DNA of 64,000 nt from Veillonella criceti (GTDB lineage: Bacteria; Bacillota; Negativicutes; Veillonellales; Veillonellaceae): NCBI RefSeq assembly GCF_900460315.1, contig NZ_UHIO01000001.1, forward strand, positions 1,951,501-2,015,500. Reading direction: 5' to 3'. The first letter of the stretch is position 1, and every line of letters starts with the position of its first letter. Shown here in pieces: positions 45,970 to 55,495 of this stretch. Under the pieces are notes generated by a model. The model saw only the letters and a program-made list of their open reading frames with translations, was not told the DNA's origin and ran no database searches. A program made the position numbers and the translations under genes.

Positions 45970-47481
45970 ATGAGAAAATCTTTGCTTACTTCTATGTTGG
46001 GGGTACTTTTTGCAAGTGCACTTCCTTTTGCTTCTGTTAGTGCGCAACATATTGTTTCGCCTAATGTACCTCAAGATTCATATGTATATGATTATATTGA
46101 TAAACTTGATGCACTGGGATATTTACCAGAAGCTCGCCAAACTTCTAAGTCATATAATCGTTTGCAAGTTGCAAAATGGATTGTGACCATAGAAGAGGCT
46201 GTTGCACAAAAAGGGGCGAAAAGTCCTTTTGTAATAGCTATGCTAAATCAATTACGGGAAGACTTTGCAACAGAGTTAGAAATTTTGTCAACTGGTGAAG
46301 TTCCACATGAGTTCAACGTTACACAAGCAAAAGTTGGTATTGATGTAACTAAAGGAAAAACAATTTCACAAAATAGAACTAAATCCTCATATCAGCCTTT
46401 TGCAGTAAATAATAGCGGTTATGATTATGCTGATGGTGTAAATGGTAATGCATCATTTGAAGTTTCGGGATATTTAGGTAATAAATTTGCGGCAGAGATT
46501 ACCCCTAGATTTGATATAGATAAGGATGATGCTGAACTCTCTTTAGCTCGTGGATATGTGAAAACGTATTTAGGAAGTATGGAAATTCAGATTGGTAAAG
46601 ATGATATGTGGTGGGGACCTAATCAACGAGGTGTGTTAGGGATGACTACCAATGCTAAAGCTCAAACAGGCATTAAATTATCGTCTATTGATCCTATAGA
46701 AATTGGTGGGACATTTAAATTTTTAGGTAAAGTAAAACCAACTTTCTTTTTGTCTAAATTATCAGATAACCGTACTGATGTTAAGGAACCAAATTTATTT
46801 GGTGGTCGTATAGAGATTATGCCTAATAAGCGTTTAGTATTAGGTGCTAGTATGCTATCAATTGTAGGTGGGGAAGGAAATCATCTTTCTTCAAGTGACT
46901 GGGGAAATTGGCTAGTTGGTAAAAATGATGATTCTAATGATAAATGGAATAGTTTAGCTGGATATGATGTGATCTATAAAATGCCTAAAGTACAAATTTA
47001 TGGTAGTATTTATGGGGAAGATCAATCTACGGGACTCGGGTTTATTCCATCACCATCGAAAATAGCTTGGAATGCAGGTCTATATTTGCCAACATTGTCA
47101 ACTGATGGTCGTTGGGATTTACGAATTGAGGGTGGTAAAACTAATAATTGGTGGTATAATCATTGGGTTTTTACGGATGGCTTTACTCATAAAGGACATA
47201 TAATGGGTGATTATATGGGGCATGATAGTCGACGTTTATATGCTCGCTTAGGTTATTTTGATGATAAGGCAAATCAAATTGGGCTTAATGTTGAGTATTT
47301 AGAGATGAATAAAAATAGTCTTGAAAAACCAGAAGTGTTGGCCGTATGGTTAGATGCTCGTCATCGCTTGCAAGAAGACCTGCTTCTTGAAGGTCGTTTA
47401 GGTGTAGCTTCTATTGATAGAAGTAAGTCTGGTGACACTACTGATTATATTGTGGGTGTTAATGTGACAAAAACATTTTAA
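45970..47481 (+). CDS. capsule assembly Wzi family outer-membrane protein
   Basis: A 503-residue protein with a Sec signal peptide cleaved after about residue 25 (SVSA-QH). The N-terminal part SYVYDYIDKLDALGYLPEA precedes a long beta-rich region with many aromatic-ended strands and WWGPNQRGVLGMTTNA, a hallmark of Wzi-type barrels. The C-terminus ends in Phe (VGVNVTKTF), as outer-membrane barrels do. In Escherichia, Wzi anchors capsule to the outer surface. It closes the polysaccharide operon here, supporting a surface-attached polymer. Confidence 0.85.
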   Translation: MRKSLLTSMLGVLFASALPFASVSAQHIVSPNVPQDSYVYDYIDKLDALGYLPEARQTSKSYNRLQVAKWIVTIEEAVAQKGAKSPFVIAMLNQLREDFATELEILSTGEVPHEFNVTQAKVGIDVTKGKTISQNRTKSSYQPFAVNNSGYDYADGVNGNASFEVSGYLGNKFAAEITPRFDIDKDDAELSLARGYVKTYLGSMEIQIGKDDMWWGPNQRGVLGMTTNAKAQTGIKLSSIDPIEIGGTFKFLGKVKPTFFLSKLSDNRTDVKEPNLFGGRIEIMPNKRLVLGASMLSIVGGEGNHLSSSDWGNWLVGKNDDSNDKWNSLAGYDVIYKMPKVQIYGSIYGEDQSTGLGFIPSPSKIAWNAGLYLPTLSTDGRWDLRIEGGKTNNWWYNHWVFTDGFTHKGHIMGDYMGHDSRRLYARLGYFDDKANQIGLNVEYLEMNKNSLEKPEVLAVWLDARHRLQEDLLLEGRLGVASIDRSKSGDTTDYIVGVNVTKTF

Positions 47482-47511
47482 ATAAAGAATATTTATTCTA
47501 ATTAGTGCCTC

Positions 47512-47570
47512 TTATACCAATGAGGTTGGGGCTGAGGAAATAGTTAGATTTGAAAATCTAATTGGTATAA
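47512..47570. repeat. nested inverted repeats between the Wzi-like gene and ompA
   Basis: TTATACCAAT (47512-47521) and ATTGGTATAA (47561-47570) are exact inverted copies. Between them lies TTAGATTT-GA-AAATCTAA (47544-47561), a perfect 8-base arm repeat. Together they could form a branched RNA structure or a protein site. No T run follows. The gap of about 230 bases otherwise holds the presumed ompA promoter, with no gene. Confidence 0.5.
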
Positions 47571-47712
47571 TGGTTTCTATTTGTAAAAATTGATAATATC
47601 TTTCTTTGTGAATATTCTATTGATTTTATGTCAATATAACTCTATAATTATATCAATATATCATTTTATTGTGTTATAGTTGTGTTGTAGTTTTACGAAA
47701 AGAGGAGATATT

Positions 47713-48840
47713 ATGAAAAAAAGAGCTTTATTATTAGCAGTAGTAGCTGCTTGCGTAACGTCAGCCACTTTCGCGACTCCACAAACTCAATGGCAAGAAG
47801 GAGAATGGCAAGTAGATTTAGGGGCTTGGAATGTAGAAGCAAGTACTGATACTAATAAGTTATTTGGAGATGCCGGTATAGGTGATGTCACTACCAATGA
47901 TAAATGGAATCTTCAAGGTGGTGTTACTTATGGTTTAAATAACTTGTGGGCTCTTCAATATAACTATTATGGGTTAGAAACTAAGGACAGTAATAGTACC
48001 GCTGATTTTCATACTGATGGTAATAGCCAAGAAGTAAATCTACTTTACTCTATTAACAAAAATTTTGCAGCTTATGCTGGCTGGAACCGTATTGATAATA
48101 AAATTAAAGGAGACGATGAAATCGGCTCTAGAAAGAATAATATTGCTCAAATTGGTATTATTGGTAAAGCTTCGTTAACAGATAAATTAGATGTATATGG
48201 CAAAGCTGCTATTGGTACTAAAAATACGACAATTTGGGAAGCTGGTCTTGGTTATAGTATTACTCCTGATTTAGATGTAAATGCTGGGTATCGTTATATA
48301 AATACTAAATTAGTTGATAAAGGCGATTATGATGTTATAGGCGATGATGCTAATATTAGTTATAAAGGTTTTATTGCTGGACTTTCTTATCGTTTTGGCA
48401 GCGATTCTTATGAAATAGAAGAACCAACGCCAGCGCCGGTATATCGTCCACAGTCGCAACCACAAACTGTGCCTGTAGTGCAACAAATGCCAGCACCTCG
48501 GAATGACTATTATTTAGAAAGTGTTCATTTTGGCTTTGATGAAGATCAACCATTAGGCACTGAACAATCTAAATTAGACCATTTTGTACAAGTTGCTAAA
48601 GCTAATCCAACGCATACTTTTAAATTAGTAGGTAATACTGATGCAAAAGGCTCGAATGATTATAATACTGCATTATCACAACGTCGTGTAAATAATGTAG
48701 CCGCATATGCACAGAGTCAAGGTGTTGCAGCTTCTCAATTAGTCCTTAACTACAAAGGCGAAGTAAATCCAGTATCCACCAATGATACAGATCAAGGCCG
48801 CGCCGATAATCGTCGTGTAGATATTTGGGAAAATAAATAA
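47713..48840 (+). CDS. OmpA family outer-membrane protein
   Basis: A 375-residue protein. A signal peptide (MKKRALLLAVVAACVTSATFA) is followed by an eight-strand-like barrel domain (about residues 25-235). A Pro/Gln-rich linker (PTPAPVYRPQSQPQTVPVV) follows. The C-terminal OmpA peptidoglycan-binding domain contains SVHFGFDEDQPL, VGNTDAKGSNDYNTALSQRRVN and a final RADNRRVDIWENK. It links the outer membrane to peptidoglycan. The ATG at 47713 follows AGAGGAGATATT. It is monocistronic with its own terminator. Confidence 0.92.
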   Translation: MKKRALLLAVVAACVTSATFATPQTQWQEGEWQVDLGAWNVEASTDTNKLFGDAGIGDVTTNDKWNLQGGVTYGLNNLWALQYNYYGLETKDSNSTADFHTDGNSQEVNLLYSINKNFAAYAGWNRIDNKIKGDDEIGSRKNNIAQIGIIGKASLTDKLDVYGKAAIGTKNTTIWEAGLGYSITPDLDVNAGYRYINTKLVDKGDYDVIGDDANISYKGFIAGLSYRFGSDSYEIEEPTPAPVYRPQSQPQTVPVVQQMPAPRNDYYLESVHFGFDEDQPLGTEQSKLDHFVQVAKANPTHTFKLVGNTDAKGSNDYNTALSQRRVNNVAAYAQSQGVAASQLVLNYKGEVNPVSTNDTDQGRADNRRVDIWENK

Positions 48841-48936
48841 ATCATATAATGAGATTTAATTTTACAAATGATATCATTTGTAGTAGAATACATTATTGTC
48901 TCGGTAAATAATTTTGTATGGCAACATACAATCAAA

Positions 48937-48968
48937 GAGGATTCCTCCATATGGGGGAATCCTTTTTT
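48937..48968 (+). terminator. intrinsic terminator after ompA
   Basis: AGGATTCCTCCAT / ATGGGGGAATCCTTTTTT forms a perfect-ended hairpin with a T6 run, about 95 bases past the ompA stop. Confidence 0.9.
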
Positions 48969-49032
48969 ACTTAAATCATTGATAGATATTTAGGATAATA
49001 TATTTAAAATAGAGTAGGAGGAATGGAAGTAC

Positions 49033-50199
49033 ATGAATACAATTACAATATTATTAATTGCTTTTATGGCTGCTATAGGGCCTTTAAGTACAGATATTTA
49101 TTTGCCCGGGCTGCCTAATATAGCAGCTGATTTAGGCACGAATGCATCGGGGGGACAATTAAGTTTAACAGCTTGTTTTCTAGGATTAGCTATTGGTCAG
49201 ATTATCATAGGTCCTTGGAGTGATGGGGTAGGGCGACGTAAACCAGCTATTTTATCGTTTATAGGATTTGCGATTACTTCATTTTTTTGTAGTACGGCGA
49301 CTACGTTACCTATGTTTTTGCTTTGGCGTTTTGTACAAGGGCTAGCAGGCGCTGGTTGTATTGTATTAGCACGATCGATTGCGTCTGATAAATTTTCTGG
49401 AAATGAATTAACTCGCTTTATAGCCTTATTAGTTTTAATATCTTCCGTGGTACCCATCGCGGGTCCTATTATAGGAGGGTTTATCTTAGAAAAATTTACT
49501 TGGCCATATATTTTTATGTTACTTACTGTGGCTGGTATTATTGGTAGTATTGGTGTTTTGTGGCAATTACCGGAAACTCTTCCATTAGAAAAACGCATGG
49601 CTGGTGGCTTAAAAACATCATTACATAATATGCGTATATTATGGCAAAACACATCATATAGAGGTTATTTATTAGTGCAGGGGTTAACCGCTATGGGCTT
49701 ATTTGGTTATATTGGAGCTGCACCGTTTATTATGGAAGAGATTTATGGATTTTCGCCTAGTGAATTTAGTATATTCTTTGGGATAGGGTCAGCTAGTTTT
49801 GCTGCTGCGGCACAAATCAGTGGTCGTATTAGCAAAGCATTCGGTGAACCACAGATTTTGAAATTAGGCATTGGGTTAGGCGGTCTGATTGGTTGTGGTT
49901 TGCTATTGGCATCGTTTATTCAGCCTGAAACCCCATATATAGTAGCGGCTCTGTTGATAGGTTTGATTTTTAGCTGTGGCGTTACTTTGCCATTGAGTTT
50001 TTCATGTGGTATGAATTCACATGTAGGCATAGCCGGTAGTGCTTCGGGCTTATTGGGTGTCATGTCATTTTTAGCAGGTGCTGTTGCTTCTCCGTTAGTC
50101 GGATTAGGTGGTTCCCATACGATGTGGCCATTAGCCATTTTAGTTATGGTTGTACATGGGGGCGCTATTATTGTAATGAGACGATGGGCTCTTTCTTAA
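49033..50199 (+). CDS. Bcr/CflA family multidrug efflux transporter (MFS)
   Basis: A 388-residue transporter with 12 predicted hydrophobic helices. The opening GPLSTDIYLPGLPNIAADL and the motif A region IGPWSDGVGRRKPAILSF are typical of Bcr/CflA drug:proton antiporters of the 12-helix group; RFVQGLAGAGCIVLARSIASD follows. It sits in the inner membrane and probably exports drugs or sulfonamide-like compounds. The start is ATG 49033 after a TAGGAGGAATGG site. Standalone gene. Confidence 0.9.
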   Translation: MNTITILLIAFMAAIGPLSTDIYLPGLPNIAADLGTNASGGQLSLTACFLGLAIGQIIIGPWSDGVGRRKPAILSFIGFAITSFFCSTATTLPMFLLWRFVQGLAGAGCIVLARSIASDKFSGNELTRFIALLVLISSVVPIAGPIIGGFILEKFTWPYIFMLLTVAGIIGSIGVLWQLPETLPLEKRMAGGLKTSLHNMRILWQNTSYRGYLLVQGLTAMGLFGYIGAAPFIMEEIYGFSPSEFSIFFGIGSASFAAAAQISGRISKAFGEPQILKLGIGLGGLIGCGLLLASFIQPETPYIVAALLIGLIFSCGVTLPLSFSCGMNSHVGIAGSASGLLGVMSFLAGAVASPLVGLGGSHTMWPLAILVMVVHGGAIIVMRRWALS

Positions 50200-50285
50200 T
50201 CCTAATTGTTAGCGTTGAATTAATCTATCATTATATAGTGAAAAATTCTTATATTAAATAATTTTTGAATAAAGTAGTGTATAAA

Positions 50286-50334
50286 ACAGTGGCTATTATA
50301 TATTGATTTTAGTATATAATAGCCACTATTTTAT
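50286..50334 (+). terminator. intrinsic terminator after the efflux gene
   Basis: A long hairpin ACAGTGGCTATTATATA / TATATAATAGCCACTATTTTATTT about 90 bases past the stop, near-symmetric, with a T-rich tail. The rest of the 326-base gap to the next gene holds only AT-rich sequence and a presumed promoter. Confidence 0.8.
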
Positions 50335-50525
50335 TTATATTTATTACAAATATAGTTTCAGTATTCATTAGATAATAGGTAAAAATTAATCATACTTTAT
50401 TGACAGGAATTAATGCGCGGTGTAAAATGAATGCACATTCATATATAAATTTGGATGTTTTTTATTTTTATCAGTTATTCCTATACAAAAAGAAGGAATT
50501 AAAACTTATACTAAGGAGAGAGAGT

Positions 50526-51617
50526 ATGATTAAAGACAAATCTATTGAAGAAGCTAGAGCTGAGATTCATTTTACTCGAAAAATGAATGCGTGCCCTATT
50601 GATTTTTCCCCATTTCAATCGAGTAATCCAAGAGCTATAGGGGAACAAAAAGAATATGAAGGCCGTGATGCATCTAACTTTAATCGTCGTCAAAAATATG
50701 CAGATCCAGAAGAGCCTCAATTTACAACGCCATTTGGTGATGGTGAAGGAGAACTTCCAGTAGAAGAAGGTCGTTACCGTTTAGTTTGGTCTCGTCATTG
50801 CCCTTGGGCTAATCGTGTGTCTATCGCTATTGATTATTTAGGGTTAGATAAAGTAATTTCTAAAGGCGTAGTAGATCCGCTCCGTCCTGCTGGCGTTATT
50901 GGGGATTGGTTCTTTACTCTTGATGAGGGGGATGTGGATCCTGTTCTTAAAATTCACTCTTTAGGGGAGGCTTATCGTAAAGGTAATCCTAATTATGATC
51001 AACGTTCGACTGTACCTGCCATTGTAGATGTGCAAACAGGAGCTGTGGTTAATAATGACTATCATGTGTTGACTACGGATATTGCTGTGGCATTTAAAAA
51101 ATTGGCAGATCCTACAGTACCAGATATTTATCCAGAAGAGTTGAGAGATGATATTGACGCTCTTAATGAAGTAATTTATGCGGATGTCAATTTAGCTGTT
51201 AATTTGGCGGCTATGGTGAATAATCAGAAAGATTATGAATTCTATTTTGATCGAATTTTTAATCGTTTAGATTGGCTCGAAGAACGTCTTAGCCGTATGC
51301 GTTATCTTATGGGGGATACAATTACAGATCCAGATATTCGTCTATTCGTAACATTGCAACGTTTTGATCTCGTGTTTTATCAAAAATACTTTGTTAATAA
51401 GAAACGTTTGGTTGATTATCCAAATCTTTGGAATTATGCTAAAGATTTATATTCCATTCCTGCTTTTGGTAATAATACAGACTTTGATTCCATGCGTAAA
51501 CGTTTTTATTATGTGGATTATACACCGATTGAAGATTTACCACGTTTAGTTCCGAAAGGACCTGATGATGCTATTTGGTTAGAACCTAATGACCGTGCTG
51601 AGAAATTTGCAAAATAA
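50526..51617 (+). CDS. xi-class glutathione S-transferase-like protein (glutathionyl-hydroquinone reductase family)
   Basis: A 363-residue thioredoxin-fold plus helical protein of the YqjG/ECM4 type. The diagnostic active site WSRHCPWANR places the catalytic Cys at 92. The N-terminal extension before it (about 85 residues) is usual for xi-class enzymes. The C-terminal GST helical domain runs from about residue 190. Classical members reductively remove glutathione from hydroquinone conjugates. Here it heads an operon with an MmgE/PrpD protein and an amino-acid importer, which suggests a different thioether substrate. The ATG at 50526 follows AGGAGAGAGAGT. Confidence 0.88.
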   Translation: MIKDKSIEEARAEIHFTRKMNACPIDFSPFQSSNPRAIGEQKEYEGRDASNFNRRQKYADPEEPQFTTPFGDGEGELPVEEGRYRLVWSRHCPWANRVSIAIDYLGLDKVISKGVVDPLRPAGVIGDWFFTLDEGDVDPVLKIHSLGEAYRKGNPNYDQRSTVPAIVDVQTGAVVNNDYHVLTTDIAVAFKKLADPTVPDIYPEELRDDIDALNEVIYADVNLAVNLAAMVNNQKDYEFYFDRIFNRLDWLEERLSRMRYLMGDTITDPDIRLFVTLQRFDLVFYQKYFVNKKRLVDYPNLWNYAKDLYSIPAFGNNTDFDSMRKRFYYVDYTPIEDLPRLVPKGPDDAIWLEPNDRAEKFAK

Positions 51618-51626
51618 GGAATTTTT

Positions 51627-52985
51627 ATGAAAGAGATGGATGAAAACACAGCCACTATTGTGGAATTAATTCAGACTACCAATCTAATAGATAGACCTGA
51701 TTTGTTAGCATTGGCTAAAGTTGCTTTTATTGATTATGTAGCCTCTACCTTGGCTGCTTCTAAGGAGCCTAAGGTAGTGGCTACAGCACAGCAACTTGCA
51801 ACGCGTAAACGTGTTGCTCATAATCGAAAGCTAATAGGTCAACCGTATGAAGCGGCACCTGAGTATGCGGCCTTTTTTAATGGCTTTTGTTCTCACTATT
51901 TAGATTATGATGATGCACAGGCCAATATTGCCGGTCATTTTAGTACCGTGCTATTTTCTGTTCTGCTGTCTGTTGCTAAACCCACTGATATGGTGTTAGA
52001 TATTTTGACTGCTTATGTAGTAGGTGCTGAACTAGAAGGTTTGCTAGGTGCCTATCTAAATCCACAACATAAATTGGTTGGTTGGCATTCTACAGGTACG
52101 ATAGGTCCTTTAGGTGGTGCGGCCGCTTTAGCTAAATTAGCTAAGCTTACCGCGTCTGAAACGGCTCAATTATTATCGTTAGCAGGTACACAATCGGCAG
52201 GAATGGCTTTTCAAGCCGGATCAGATACTAAACCGCTTCATGCAGGGTTAGCGGCTCGTAATGCGGTCTTTGCTTTTTGGCTCTTACAAGAAACAAAATT
52301 AACTGCGAACCAGAATGTATTTAATAATGAGACCGGTTGGCTTAAGACATTAGGTGCTGTTGATATAGAGCCAACACAGTTACAATCACAGTGGTTACAG
52401 CCAGGGCAAATTAAAGAACCTGGCTTATGGATGAAGCTACATCCTTACTGCTCGGCAGCTATTTGTGGTGCTTCTGCTTGTGAAAAAATTCGTAAGCAAT
52501 ATCTAGTTCCAAGAGGATATAGTTGGGCAGATATTGAGCGCGTTACCTTTCACTTTCCGCCAAAGGCAGATACTGCTTTGCGATATAGCGCACCACAGAG
52601 TGGACAAGAAGGTCGTTTTTCTATGGAATTTGTTGGTTGGCAAATGTTAGCTTTAGGTCATATTGAAGACGATTTATTTAAACAGGCATCGGTACCGGAG
52701 GGATTTGTAGAATCACTGCAAGCAGGTCGTTTTTGTCGAAAGCATGATTTGCCTGAAGTCGCTAAGGATGTACGGATTACGAAAGTTACTGTGCAGGTAA
52801 AAGATGGGCAAGAATTTTCCTATATGGAAACGGCACCATTAGGCTCCCCTGCAAATCCATTTACTGCGGATATCTTATCTATAAAATTGGCTAACGCGAC
52901 ATCAACTAAAATGAGTGAAACCTTATTAGCGGTTATGAAAGATTGGCCACAGGGTACTATGGCTGAGATATTAAAACTTTTATAA
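51627..52985 (+). CDS. MmgE/PrpD family protein
   Basis: A 452-residue protein related to 2-methylcitrate dehydratase and cis-aconitate decarboxylase. The N-terminal helical domain contains FNGFCSHYLDYDDAQANIAGHFS and WHSTGTIGPLGGAAALAKL. The C-terminal domain has KLHPYCSAAICGASAC. No methylcitrate-cycle genes are nearby. In Bacillus subtilis a member (YxeQ) belongs to an operon with an acetyltransferase and an amino-acid ABC transporter, as here. Substrate unknown. Ten bases after the GST-like gene. Confidence 0.88.
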   Translation: MKEMDENTATIVELIQTTNLIDRPDLLALAKVAFIDYVASTLAASKEPKVVATAQQLATRKRVAHNRKLIGQPYEAAPEYAAFFNGFCSHYLDYDDAQANIAGHFSTVLFSVLLSVAKPTDMVLDILTAYVVGAELEGLLGAYLNPQHKLVGWHSTGTIGPLGGAAALAKLAKLTASETAQLLSLAGTQSAGMAFQAGSDTKPLHAGLAARNAVFAFWLLQETKLTANQNVFNNETGWLKTLGAVDIEPTQLQSQWLQPGQIKEPGLWMKLHPYCSAAICGASACEKIRKQYLVPRGYSWADIERVTFHFPPKADTALRYSAPQSGQEGRFSMEFVGWQMLALGHIEDDLFKQASVPEGFVESLQAGRFCRKHDLPEVAKDVRITKVTVQVKDGQEFSYMETAPLGSPANPFTADILSIKLANATSTKMSETLLAVMKDWPQGTMAEILKLL

Positions 52986-53084
52986 GTCAATGATTTATAG
53001 AAAGAAATCAGTATATATTTACATAAAAGATAGTAATTAAATATTGAAATACATAAAATGTTGTGAAAAGAGATGAGGAATAGT

Positions 53085-53927
53085 ATGAAGTTAAGAAAAT
53101 ATTGGAAGCGTGCAGCCTTATTAGGTACTTTGGTATTAGCTTTGGGGGTAGTTGCTGGTTGTGGTAGTGATGAAAGTACGGATACAGCCACTGTAAATCC
53201 CGATGCAAAAGTAGTAAATGTAGCTACGCGAGGTACATCGAAACCATTTTCTTATACGAATGATGATGGTACATTAACGGGGTATGATGTAGAGATATTG
53301 AAGGAAGTAGAACGACGTGATTCAAGCTTGCATTTTAACTTTAAGCCAATGGCTGTAGATGCGGCATTTGTAGCAATGGATGCAGGTCAAGTAGATATGA
53401 TTGCGAACCAAATGCGTAATAATCCACAGCGAGCTGCGAAATATATTTATACTAAAGAAATTAATAATTACACAGTTCGGAAGTTAGTAGTTAAAAAAGG
53501 GCGCACTGATATTCATTCTTTAAAGGATTTAGAAGGGAAAACAGTAGCTGCAACTACTAATTCAGAATTTGTAGATTTATTAAAACAATATAATGAAACG
53601 GCAACAACTCCAATTAATGTTATTTATACAGATAAGGGGACGGTAGAAACATTAAACTTAGTAGCTACTGGTCGTGCAGATGCAGCTGGTGAATATGAAT
53701 ACATGGTAACTACGGCTCAGAAAGATCGTAATTTACCAGTTGAATCTGTGGGTGATACATTAACGGATGTTCCTACTTATTTCTTACTTCGTAAAGATCC
53801 TGAAATGCAAAAAGTAGCAGATAAGATTGACGCACAAGTAAAAGCTATGCGCGCCGATGGGACTCTTAAAAAATTATCTGAGCAGTATTTAGGTGGTGAC
53901 TATACAGTAGAACCAGCTAAGCAATAG
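53085..53927 (+). CDS. polar amino-acid ABC transporter, substrate-binding lipoprotein
   Basis: A 280-residue family 3 solute-binding protein. The lipobox VVAGC places the lipidated Cys at 26. The mature protein shows VNVATRGTSKPFSYTNDDGTLTGYDVEIL, AFVAMDAGQVDMIANQMR and LKDLEGKTVAATTNSEFVDLLK, typical of cystine/polar amino-acid receptors. ATG 53085 was chosen for its AGGAA site; the ATG at 53073 is too early. It feeds the two permeases downstream. Confidence 0.9.
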   Translation: MKLRKYWKRAALLGTLVLALGVVAGCGSDESTDTATVNPDAKVVNVATRGTSKPFSYTNDDGTLTGYDVEILKEVERRDSSLHFNFKPMAVDAAFVAMDAGQVDMIANQMRNNPQRAAKYIYTKEINNYTVRKLVVKKGRTDIHSLKDLEGKTVAATTNSEFVDLLKQYNETATTPINVIYTDKGTVETLNLVATGRADAAGEYEYMVTTAQKDRNLPVESVGDTLTDVPTYFLLRKDPEMQKVADKIDAQVKAMRADGTLKKLSEQYLGGDYTVEPAKQ

Positions 53928-53945
53928 TTGGTAGGGAGGAATAGT

Positions 53946-54674
53946 ATGGGACAGTATTTTGATGTAGCCTATATGGTGAAATCCTTTCCAATCCTATTAA
54001 CATCGCTTAATATAACATTAACTATTACGATTGTAGCAACTATATTGGGTATTTTATTAGGATGCCTAATTGCCATTGCGCGTGTTAACAGAGTGCCTGT
54101 TTTAAAACAGGCACTTACTGTTTATGTCTCATTTATGAGAGGAACTCCTTTTTTAGTACAACTGTTTTTAATTTATTTTGGAGTGCCTGAAATTTTGAGT
54201 CATGTAGGTATTAGCACTAAGAATGTACCCGGCTTATTATTTGTTCTTGTTGTATTTACATTACATATAGGGGCTTATAGTTCTGAAATTTTGCGCAGTA
54301 GTATTTTGACGGTGTCACAAGGTGAAAAAGAAGCCGCTATGAGTTTAGGGATGACTAGTTTTCAAAGTTATCGCCGCATTATTTTACCACAAGCGTTTAC
54401 TATGGCGATTCCGCCATTAATTAATAGTGTGATTGGTATGATGAAAGGTACATCTTTAATTTTTAATGTAGGTGTAGTAGATATTATGCGTCGTGCTGAT
54501 TTAATGGGAGCTAATTCACAGCGTAGTTTAGAGTTATTTGTAGATGTTGCTATTATCTATGGGTTATTAGTATTGATTATTTCATTAATTGGGCGATTTT
54601 TAGAGCGTCGTTATACTATTAGTGAGCGCGTTGCACGGATGACGGCAAACCGTACCGTTGCTAGTAAGGGGTGA
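53946..54674 (+). CDS. amino-acid ABC transporter permease 1 (HisM family)
   Basis: A 242-residue inner-membrane permease with five hydrophobic helices. The FMRGTPFLVQLFLIYFGVP segment and the EAA loop EKEAAMSLGMTSFQSYRRIILPQAF are family signatures. The ATG at 53946 follows GGGAGGAATAGT. Four-base-type overlap with the next permease's upstream site (GTGA). The heterodimer partner is the next gene. Confidence 0.9.
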   Translation: MGQYFDVAYMVKSFPILLTSLNITLTITIVATILGILLGCLIAIARVNRVPVLKQALTVYVSFMRGTPFLVQLFLIYFGVPEILSHVGISTKNVPGLLFVLVVFTLHIGAYSSEILRSSILTVSQGEKEAAMSLGMTSFQSYRRIILPQAFTMAIPPLINSVIGMMKGTSLIFNVGVVDIMRRADLMGANSQRSLELFVDVAIIYGLLVLIISLIGRFLERRYTISERVARMTANRTVASKG

Positions 54675-54679
54675 GGCAC

Positions 54680-55402
54680 ATGGAATCAACCAGTATTATT
54701 AGCTTTCAATACATAAGCGGTACTTTTTGGTATGTATTAGGATATGTAAAAGTAACTTTGTGGCTTACGTTTGCTAGTGTAGGCCTTGGTGTAGTATTAG
54801 GTTTACTTAGCTCGGTGGCACAGCTTAATCGAATACCGATTATGAGTCAGATGGCAGATATTTTTGTTATTGTATGTCGTAGTTTGCCTAATATGGTATT
54901 ACTTTATTTAGTATATTATGGTTTACCTATTGTATTCCTTGCCTTAGAAGATCAGACGGGTGTTCATGTACCATATGAAAAAGTACCAGCTTCGTTAGTC
55001 GCTGTAGTGGGCTTAACCTTGCATACAGGAGCCTATTTGAGTGAAATTTTCCGCGCCGCGATTCAGTCAGTTCCTAAAGGGCAAGTAGAAGCTGCATTAG
55101 CTATTGGCATGACATGGACACAAGCATTTCGTCGTATTGTGTTACCACAGGCTACCGTATTTGCCTTGCCTTTATTCGCTAATCAGTTCTTAAATACGAT
55201 GAAAAGTACTAGTATAGTATTTATTATTACCGTAGTAGAATTATTGGGGGCTGCGAAGCTTTATGTGGAAGATAATTCAGCCTATTTTGAAGCGTATATT
55301 GTAGTAGCGCTTATTTATTGGGGATTAGGAATTATTTTTGAGTTTATTTTTGAACAGTTGGAGCACCGGTTGAGTCAATATAAACGAGGTAATGCTGTGT
55401 AA
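54680..55402 (+). CDS. amino-acid ABC transporter permease 2 (HisM family)
   Basis: A 240-residue permease homologous to the preceding one, but clearly diverged. CRSLPNMVLLYLVYYGLP replaces the RGTP motif and the EAA loop reads GQVEAALAIGMTWTQAFRRIVLPQA. Two distinct permeases imply a heterodimeric channel, as in TcyL/TcyM of Bacillus. The ATG at 54680 follows GGGGTGAGG. Confidence 0.9.
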   Translation: MESTSIISFQYISGTFWYVLGYVKVTLWLTFASVGLGVVLGLLSSVAQLNRIPIMSQMADIFVIVCRSLPNMVLLYLVYYGLPIVFLALEDQTGVHVPYEKVPASLVAVVGLTLHTGAYLSEIFRAAIQSVPKGQVEAALAIGMTWTQAFRRIVLPQATVFALPLFANQFLNTMKSTSIVFIITVVELLGAAKLYVEDNSAYFEAYIVVALIYWGLGIIFEFIFEQLEHRLSQYKRGNAV

Positions 55403-55495
55403 GTAAAGTATATCTATATGTATTTAGTTACATAAGATTATAGTATTAGCATGTCTAATGGCGTATATATAGATTAATTGAGAGTAGAGGATTCT

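Noticed and set aside
49197-49652. 151-codon minus-strand open frame inside the efflux gene
   Set aside because: Antisense shadow of a clear MFS gene, with no ribosome site and a biased, non-protein-like composition.
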